The position numbers and the translations under genes were made by a program. Below, piece by piece: positions 36,950-45,000 of a stretch of DNA of 45,000 nt. The notes under the pieces are model-generated. The model was not told the origin of the DNA. It searched no databases and saw nothing but the letters and a program-made list of their open reading frames with translations. This DNA comes from Chrysomallon squamiferum. Its lineage: Eukaryota > Mollusca > Gastropoda > Neomphalida > Peltospiridae. Numbering within the stretch: position 1 is the stretch's first letter; each line of letters opens with the position of its first letter. The stretch spans positions 17,373,810-17,418,809 of the forward strand of contig CM022673.1 in the NCBI GenBank assembly GCA_012295275.1, given 5' to 3'.

Positions 36950-37085
36950 TATGTATTACATATGCACACATAGATATAAGCTTGTACGCATACACACATA
37001 CATACACACATACATATGTATATACACATCAGTACATTCATACACGCGCATGTACACATATATACACACATATACATATGTGACT
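36950..37085 (+). repeat. CATA/CACA-rich tract
   Basis: Irregular ACAC, ATAC and ATAT units over about 135 bases. A (TTTA)n tract follows at 37200-37230. Confidence 0.8.
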
Positions 37086-37729
37086 CAGAGATGGACAGAT
37101 AGTAACTATACAGATATTTGTACTTCTTTTTCAGAAAATGTTAATACATTTCGTAAGGCTGATTTTTTGAAAAACATATTTCAGTAGAGATATAATGGAT
37201 ATTTATTTATTTATTTATTTATTTATTTTCTTATTTTCTTGTTTATTTAACATCCGAAAACGTGTCTCGGTGAATTTAATAATAAAAAATATAATATTTC
37301 ATCTTGTAATAAAAGGAAATAAAAGTAGCTGTCTGCTTTCCTTAACTTAAAAGGCAACCACCAGCCGAGTGCCAGTGAAAACTGAATAGCTTGTCTTTTG
37401 CATGTGGCGTAGCAAAACTGGGCGATTCAGTATACGGTTTTCTTTCCTTGTAATATAACCTGGAGTCGGCTTGAGGTTGTCCTATGTTTTAAGTGGCCGT
37501 CATTCACTCCGACAGCCGGGCCTATCAATAACAGAAGAAATAACACAGACACCATCGCCTATAATTTTAATGTCATGCCGAGAAAGGCATCTAGCAGTAA
37601 GAAACGACGCCAATCATAAAACGGCGGGATTTTGCACGCTCGGTCTTTATGGAAACTGTTAATGTTAATATCGTGCAGAGAAGAAAAGTGTTCTCTGCGT
37701 CTTTTGTTAAAGCGGAAACATACGAAGTG

Positions 37730-37732
<3 letters not shown>

Positions 37733-37821
<89 letters not shown>
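37733..37821 (+). repeat. (GA)n microsatellite
   Basis: About 44 uninterrupted GA units inside intron 1. Confidence 0.98.
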
Positions 37822-37823
<2 letters not shown>

Positions 37824-38539
37824 AAAATGAAGAGAAATTTCGAAAATGACAAAGTTACTTACATTCACAATTAAATCTACACGATAATAGTTACTAAAAT
37901 AATCTACTTTTACTTTCACTTATTGTCACTGTTATTACTGTTGTTGTTGCTGCTGCTGTTGTTTTATTGTTCGCCAACGTTTAACCTGTGTGTCTCTGAC
38001 AAGGTAACAAAGAAGTCAAGTATTTAGTTTGACTTACAGCGCCATCACCGTGGTTCACAGCGACCGACAAGTGAAATTTGAGGTGACCAACAGATACTAA
38101 ATAACTTAAGCCCCTTTGACCAGTGGTCAAGCAAAGTGTAAATATGTTACGGTCAAACAATAACAAGACCCGTGTTGGACATCACTAAAGCTTGTTAATG
38201 CGTACAATATCGGATCATAATTCATAAATGTAATAAACACTGTCCTTAATGGATTCTGTCAAACTTGTTTTTAAATTTTAAGTGTGTAAAGAGAATAATG
38301 CCGCAGTAGTAGTTGCAGCTCTGGCCTGGGTGCTAGTTTAAATTCCTAAATTAGCTGTAATGTGTATAGAGAAATCCTACATTTTGCATAAGAAATTTAA
38401 ATAAAGTATGTATTATTTAAATTTCTAAAGTAGTATAATAACTGTTGGATTCGGTGTACATGTAATATATGAAATATCTCTGTGTCAGTATGTGTGGATG
38501 ATAATATTTATAAATATATTTCTAATTAATTATGTCTGA
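37822..38539. other. Intron 1 segment, no gene seen
   Basis: Mixed sequence between the (GA)n array and the second ~0.6 kb repeat copy. No recognised feature. Confidence 0.5.
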
Positions 38540-38657
38540 TAGGAATTTTACTACCTTAACCAGCATCACCACCAACGACAATAACAGCAACAACAACAAT
38601 AATATTAATGATAACAATAATAACAGTAATAGTAATAATAATAAATAATAAAAGCAA

Positions 38658-38741
<84 letters not shown>

Positions 38742-39144
38742 CAACAACAGAAGCAATAATAATAATAATTTAACAACAACAACAGAAAGATACTAAGGCA
38801 GTTAACTATTAGCTTTTTCTCATTCCTGCCAGTATCTGTTCCCTGGTTTACAGAAAGCTGCCATGTATTAGGTGTTTTTCCATAAAGGAAGATGCATGTA
38901 AATATATTTTATAAATAATCAATAGCGGAATGGGGAAAATGACAACAAGGGGTTTCCTTTCTACAACTTTCATATATCAAATGTGTGTTTGATATCTGAC
39001 AACAATTCATAGAATATCTTTTTGTAGTGGTGTTGGACTCATTTTTTAAATTAATTTTTAAAAACGATTGAAAATTAAATGTAACTAATTTCCTGTAAGC
39101 AAATTAAAGAAAACAAAGAAAAAAAAAAAGACAAAAGAAAAACA
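38540..39144 (+). mobile_element. ~0.6 kb interspersed repeat, copy 2
   Basis: Near-identical partner of 11837-12426, in the same orientation, inside the 3' part of intron 1. Its (AAT)n core (about 38659-38739) is longer, which accounts for the length difference. AAGGGGTTTCC replaces AGCGGGTTTCC of copy 1, and other differences are single bases. Confidence 0.8.
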
Positions 39145-40098
39145 ACTCTTTAAGTTTCTTAACAATCAAACTATTTACAAACAAATTAGTTCAGCTTAAC
39201 CTTTTTCACCAAAACAAACCATAAAGAAAGTCGTTAATATCAGTTTTCACAAGTCTCAGCTAAACTCGTGTTTGTTTGCCAGTTAACACACAATCTCTCG
39301 TTCCCGTGCTTCGTCGTGTGTTTGTTTGAGATAGAGTTTTATCTCGTTTCTTCTTCATGTCTCCAGATCCGATCCCTTTCTTCACTTAATCTTCTTTCTT
39401 GATAAATCGCGAGGTCTTCCCTCTCGGAAACTGGGTGTGCTTAAAGAACCCTGCCCCGTATCAGGTTTCCAGTACCTCTCCGTGTTTGTTTTAAGTGAAA
39501 TGTAATAGGGATGTTTAGTGGGATTATTTGTGTACACAAGATGTTAAGATGGTTTGCGTATGAACCCGTTTGTTTGTAGTCTTTTTAAATCGTGGGTGAA
39601 AAATTTAGGATGTTTACTTTTATAATATATACAGGTTTTTTTCCTTGTTTTTTTTTTTTTTTTTTTTTTTTCTGTTCTTTTTTTTTTTTTTTTTCCATCA
39701 TTCTAATAGGATGTTTGAATTATAGATTTATTTTTCAAATATTTTTTGAGTTTGGTATATAATATTGACGTCAAATACTACTACTGCTACTACTACTACT
39801 ACTAATAATAATAAAAGATAATATATTACAAATATATAAAAATAAATTTCAGCATTTGTGTACGTGCGTTCATGTACATGTGTACATATGATTATTTGTA
39901 TTTTTGTTTGTTTGTTAAGTAACTGTCTCTATATATACTTGTTTTTAACACTTTTGTTTTCTTTTTCTAATGTAACTTCAATAACAGGAAAAGAACGACA
40001 ACATAACAAATAATGAAACCATGCTTCACAAAGCTCTGTTTTTAAAAATTTCAAATTTCATTAATATATATTTTTTTCTATTTTTTGTTTTTCTCCAG
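39145..40098. other. 3' end of intron 1
   Basis: Mixed sequence with poly-T runs at about 39648-39695, a short TAC/AAT tract at 39778-39815, and a pyrimidine-rich stretch ending in the exon 2 acceptor. Confidence 0.6.
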
Positions 40099-40350
40099 GA
40101 ATTCTGAAGTGCCAGTGTAACACACAGGACTGCCAGATGGAGGGGAAGACCACGTGCACAGCCGAACAGTACTGTTACGTGGAGTTTTTCAAGGACATGT
40201 TCACTCGAGGGTGTATAAATGACAGAACTCCCCTCCTCTGCGAAAACAGAAAACCTAAAAATCTGAACGCGCCGTGGCCGAACATGTTTTGTTGTAAAGA
40301 CACAAACTTCTGTAACAGAAACGTTTTGCCCACGTTGTCCATTCAGTCAG
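40099..40350 (+). CDS. BAMBI: BAMBI homolog, coding exon 2 (cysteine-rich ectodomain)
   Basis: Acceptor TTTTTCTCCAG|GA at 40098/40099 and donor TCAG|GTAAGC at 40350/40351; the exon starts and ends in phase 1. It encodes residues 23-106, the whole extracellular ligand-receptor-type domain. Ten cysteines are visible at 27, 29, 34, 42, 48, 61, 70, 87, 88 and 94. The opening C-x-C-x4-C and closing CC-x5-CN are the signature of TGF-beta/activin receptor ectodomains (three-finger fold) and match the cysteine order of vertebrate BAMBI. Such domains bind or mimic receptor ectodomains outside the cell. No N-x-S/T sequon is present, so N-glycosylation of this domain is unlikely, unlike the human protein as I recall it. 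The alternative, a true type I receptor, is excluded by the short kinase-less tail in exon 3. Confidence 0.92.
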
Positions 40351-40790
<440 letters not shown>

Positions 40791-41176
40791 ATCCCCAGGA
40801 CTCGGTGACACCAAAATCAGACGAGGAGGAGGAGGTGGAGGAGAAACCCGAAACTAAATGTTCTTTCTCAGAGGAGAGTCCAGCTTACAGAACAAAAACG
40901 GAGGGAGCGAAAATAATAAACCCAATTTACATAGCGGTGCCAGTGGCAGGAGTGTGTGTGCTGTTAGCACTTATTATATTCGCAATGTATCTCTTGAGGA
41001 GAAGGAACGATCACTTTCAGGGCTATCATTATCACGAACACCTACCAGCATTACAGAAACAGTGTAACGGGAAGAAACCCGTTATGATGTGCAGCACGTG
41101 CGGTAAAGTGAACCGCTGCACGGACAGTGAACGATCGTCCTCAGGGAGCGAGACTAAGTTGTTTTTACAAGTCTGA
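40791..41176 (+). CDS. BAMBI: BAMBI homolog, coding exon 3 (linker, membrane helix, cytoplasmic tail, stop)
   Basis: Acceptor TTCCTTCCAG|AT at 40790/40791; the split codon is GAT (Asp107) and the stop is TGA at 41174-41176. Order of parts: an acidic linker (residues 107-147, with a Glu-rich run at 117-124), one hydrophobic helix at about 152-175 with the I-A-V-P-V-A-G start typical of BAMBI, a basic stop-transfer R-R-R (176-178), then a 59-residue tail. The tail is His-rich at 181-190, has a C-x2-C-x5-C cluster (207, 210, 216), a Ser-rich stretch and the C-terminus L-Q-V. There is no GS box or kinase domain, so the protein cannot phosphorylate SMADs and should act as a decoy in receptor complexes. 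Total length is 234 residues against about 260 in human. The Glu-rich linker is a local peculiarity. Confidence 0.92.
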
Positions 41177-41301
41177 GGTTGTGTTATCGAGGCCGAGTCA
41201 TTTAAAAAAAAAAAAAAAAAATCTTTTTTTTTGTGCTGTTGTGAAAAGTGCTATAAACTATTTTTATTTTTGTGCGCGCGCGCTTTTTTATGGGTGAAAA
41301 G

Positions 41302-41307
<6 letters not shown>

Positions 41308-41392
<85 letters not shown>
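41308..41392 (+). repeat. (GA)n array in the probable 3' UTR
   Basis: About 42 units, complementary to the (CT)n array in intron 2. Confidence 0.98.
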
Positions 41393-41395
<3 letters not shown>

Positions 41396-41500
41396 GTGAA
41401 CATTAAAAAAATAGAGGGAGAGAATGAAACAAAAAAGAAGAATGAATTCATCGTATTGAATGTTCATATATTCAGCGAATGTTATGTTACACTGTGCTGA

Positions 41501-41506
41501 AATAAA
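41501..41506 (+). terminator. AATAAA polyadenylation signal
   Basis: First canonical AATAAA after the BAMBI stop codon, followed at once by a GT-rich stretch (TGCATGTTTTGATT) that could act as the downstream element. AATAAA is common in this AT-rich DNA, so the choice is tentative. Confidence 0.4.
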
Positions 41507-41895
41507 TGCATGTTTTGATTACTTATGTTTAATTATGCAAATCCTTGAAGATCTAATATTTTATCACAAGAAAGATAACTCCATTTTTAGAAACAAGCGT
41601 CTGCGGATTATCTTGAATGCTTGAAATAAACAAGCGAACATTCATGTTAAATACAAAAATATGTAAATACATAAGTAAATAAATAAGTAAGCGAATGAGT
41701 AAATAAATAAGTAAATAAATAAACTCAGGGAAATACAATGAATATATTCCAAAGAATATTTTACTGTAACTCTGCTGTATCTTTCTTGCGGTAAAATAGA
41801 AAAAATGTACGTTAGGAATCACGATGTAAATATTACTGTTTATGTTTATTATAAATGTCGATACTGACAATGTGTTTGAAAAATATGTATTCAGC

Positions 41896-41898
<3 letters not shown>

Positions 41899-41986
<88 letters not shown>
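41899..41986 (+). repeat. (AG)n microsatellite
   Basis: About 44 uninterrupted units downstream of the predicted polyadenylation site. Confidence 0.98.
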
Positions 41987-41988
<2 letters not shown>

Positions 41989-41999
41989 AATGAATAAAT

Positions 42000-43798
42000 A
42001 CTAATGTTTTTTTTTTTTTTTTTTTTTCCTTTTCATTGTTAGCTAACTGATAATCCTTAACTGACAAAAGAAGAGTATAGATTATCATTAGGATTAGTAT
42101 TAGGGATTAATTATTTGGTTTTAAAATTCTGATTAAGTCAGTCGTTTGCCATATTGCTAACCCAATGACAAGCTCTAACAATACGGGTATTAACAAAGTT
42201 AATCCTTGCACGCATGTGTCCCGTTCTTCCTCGTGAAGTGAACAAACTTGTCAGTCGAGAACACTCGGACATTTCCGAGTGTACCAGGTTAAATTTCAAA
42301 AATGTTAAATTTTAGAATTTATTTTATTATTATTTGGTTTATTTTTTTAGGGTGAGTATGGGTATATTTTCAGCTTAGGGCCTATTCCATATCTTGATGT
42401 TAATATATTTTCAACATCTCTTTTGTTTTATTATTTTGTCATAATAAGAAAAAATATACACTGAAGATAAAACAATTTAAAACAAAATCTTTATTCACAA
42501 TATAATTATAAATAATAATAAAAAAAAGAAGAGTAATGGCCGCCATTTTGTTCTGTTAACTGGTAACTGTGTCTCACTGTATAGAGATTTGAATCAGGAC
42601 AAATGTTACGTATAAAAGTCAAAGCACTGAATAACAAGCTGTCAATCATGTCTTGATACAAAGTCTTATTGCGGGTCTCACGTGGATCACTTGATCTTTT
42701 GAAGGACGTTGAAGACGTGGCTGCTGTTTAAAAGTATCGATCAAGACCCTAGTCGGACCAGTGCAGTAACTGATATATACACATTACCGTGATGTGTATG
42801 ACGTCGAATAAAAAAATAAATATATATTTCATCTGTTTCGCTCAGTGTTTAAGTTTCAGTTTTGTTCAGTTGTTAAATTGTCATTTATATTTTATATGGT
42901 AAAAGGTTGGAGTTTTGTTTGTTTGTTTTTTAATAAGTGTTCAGTATTGCATTTTCATATAGGATTAATATGGTAAATATCAATTTGTGTGTGTTTAATA
43001 TGGTGAAAGGTTATTAATATGTGTCTCGTTTCGTAAAACACTCAATCACATGTACTGGATAGGTTCAAACATTCATTTAGATGTATTTAATTTTAAAACT
43101 GTTCATTCAAAGGAGTTTTAAAAATTATATAACGCTCATTCATGTTTAATATGCTAAAAGCTCATTGAAATGTCTAATAATAATTAATAAAAAAACAGAC
43201 TGCTGTATATATTTAATTCTGGAGAAATGAAAAATTATGTGTGACGTGGTGTCTAAATAATTAAGTATTATTTTAAACTTCATCTCTAAGGAACCCATAT
43301 GTATGTTTAATAATAAACTTAAATAAAATATACGGTGTAGGTTTGTCTGTCTGTCTGTCGGTGAATCTGGATTTAGAGATGTCAGCAGATGGGTGTGGCT
43401 TCAAGGAAAATAATCTTTATAAGAATCAGCAACATTGGCGCGTGTTTCTGTCTGTCCGTCAGTCGTTCTGTTATCTTCCAGTTTACTTTCACTTGGTCCA
43501 CTGGTTTGTGGTAATTTCTAAAACTGACAAGCCATAAGCCTTGCCAAAGTTTACTGTCAAAAGTATTTATTATTATTATTTTTTTTTTCCTTTAGAAAAT
43601 TGTTTTTATCTTCTTATCAGTTTAAGAGGAAAATTTTATGATGAAATCTACTCGGATCTCATTCTGCTTAAAGCTAATTTCTGAAAAAGAAGATTAATTT
43701 GGGTTAATGTTATATTAAAAGTGATTCATATGAAATTTAACAGTTTCAAGATTATTTTTATTTTTTTTTTTTTAAATATTATTTTATTTTATCTATTT

Positions 43799-43841
<43 letters not shown>

Positions 43842-45000
43842 TCTATTATTATTTTTATTTTTATTTTATTTATTATTATTATTATGATTATTATTATTGT
43901 TTTGTATTTGTTTTTTTCTATACAGATGAACAATATTCATCCATAACCTATTGTTAACATTTATAATTTTTTTCTCTGTTGAAAATAAGCTATGTTAATA
44001 TTTTATGTTTTCAAAAATCAAACATAGTCGAATGTTTTAAACAATCTATTCACTAAATATGACTGAAATCTCATTTGGACAGAAATAAACGTTAAATGTA
44101 AGAAACGTTGATATTAGTAAAGTTCTTCTTTTTATTTTTTTATTTTTTGTTTGCTCCATATTTAAAAAAAAAAATATTTAAATTTAATTTTTTTAAAAAG
44201 AATAAAATGTATTTGTTAATTATTAGCCAGCCAGCAGGACGCTAACTGTGGCGATATTGTACTTTCAAACCGGCTTAGTTTTCCATTTCGCATATAAAAA
44301 CGTCTTTAAATTTTAATTTATTTTACTGACAAAACAAAATAATAGGATTATTTTTCTTATAATTATTCTGTTATTACTGTCTGTTGTTTATGATCAATAT
44401 GTTGTATGTATTATGCCACTGGAAACAACTGTTTCCAAAATAAAATATCTGATGTGACTATTGTCTTTTTTTATATCTCTTTCACACACACACACACACA
44501 CGCACACACACAGACACAAACAAAAAAAACACCACACACACTGTCAGACACATAACTATATACATGTTTTGTGTGTGTGTGTGTGTGTAGTGATAAATTT
44601 AAAAAATGGGTGACACAGAACAAATTTCGCGTAAAGACTAAAACATAAATTAATGAATTCAGTATTTGATAACTGCAAGAATACTGGTTACTAATTTATT
44701 TCTATGTTTTTTTAAGCTAAACACCATTAAATAAGAAACACCATAATGTACCCACATTAAAAGTATTTTTGATACCCATATTGATACCCATCTTCCATAA
44801 ACAAGAAACCACATATGACGAATTTTTCTGTTGATATAAAATATTATTTAAAAAAATACTTAATTTTACTGATAAAACGATTAAGAAAAACAAAGTTTAG
44901 TGTTCATACAAGATGGAAAGAAATTTTGATCAATGGATCTTTAGCAAGATATAAAAGTAGACACATGTCCACAAATAAGTAAGAAAGAAAGAAAATATGC
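42000..45000. other. Downstream intergenic DNA, no gene recognised
   Basis: AT-rich. It includes poly-T (42007-42027), a YY1-like site at about 42540, a degenerate ~30-bp array (42890-43180), (TTTA)n at 43799-43842, and (CA)n and (GT)n at 44484-44590. An AATAAA near 44440 followed by a T-rich stretch could end a longer transcript. Confidence 0.5.
42890..43180 (+). repeat. Degenerate ~30-bp tandem array
   Basis: A core close to TTTAATATGGTAAAAG, often followed by CTCATTCA, recurs near 42893, 42930, 42966, 42996, 43029, 43058, 43088, 43114 and 43147. Copies are diverged and the period varies from about 26 to 37. Confidence 0.5.

Larger units (their letters stand above)
41177..41525 (+). other. 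BAMBI: Probable BAMBI 3' UTR
   Basis: The sequence after the stop codon up to just beyond the first AATAAA. It holds a poly-A run (41203-41221), a short T run, a CG-alternating tract near 41272-41282 and a long (GA)n array (41308-41392). The length is inferred from the polyadenylation signal. Later AATAAA motifs (for example near 41625 and 44440) could give longer forms. Confidence 0.45.

Overview
The window is AT-rich eukaryotic (animal) DNA holding one confidently recognised protein gene, one tRNA gene and very many microsatellites. The protein gene is a BAMBI-family TGF-beta/BMP pseudoreceptor with three coding exons on the + strand: 12964-13030, 40099-40350 and 40791-41176. They join in frame through two phase-1 introns of 27,068 and 440 bases into a 234-residue protein. 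It has a signal peptide, a ten-cysteine receptor-type ectodomain ending in CC-x5-CN, one membrane helix and a short tail with no kinase domain.

The style suggests a metazoan, probably a mollusc: large introns, dense (AAT)n, (GA)n and (CA)n arrays, and fragments at about 31020-31225, 34261-34329 and 35981-36054 that resemble tRNA-derived SINEs I recall from gastropods and bivalves. Species cannot be named, and Mollusca rests on recalled repeat similarity rather than on a search.

Layout. 1-12.4 kb is upstream intergenic DNA with microsatellites, a fold-back element (2173-2735), a cluster of four CAGACG motifs (4630-4808), a tRNA-Ala(TGC) gene on the minus strand (10887-10958) and the first copy of a ~0.6 kb repeat (11837-12426). 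12.59-12.96 kb is a CpG-rich promoter and 5' leader. 13.0-40.1 kb is intron 1. It contains a 55-bp minisatellite (15635-16374), a compound (AAT)n block (19866-20217), a complex GC-richer stretch with clustered SMAD-like sites (20400-20800), an old degenerate 36-37-bp array (about 33000-33540) and the second copy of the ~0.6 kb repeat (38540-39144). 40.1-41.5 kb holds exons 2 and 3 and a probable short 3' UTR. 41.5-45 kb is gene-poor downstream DNA.

Function. In vertebrates BAMBI is a decoy receptor that dampens BMP/activin/TGF-beta signalling and is itself induced by BMP. This makes the SMAD-like motif clusters and the distribution of repeats around the long first intron the most useful leads. 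No bacterial-type system, CRISPR, integron or phage is present. Nearly all long open frames here are translations of microsatellites.
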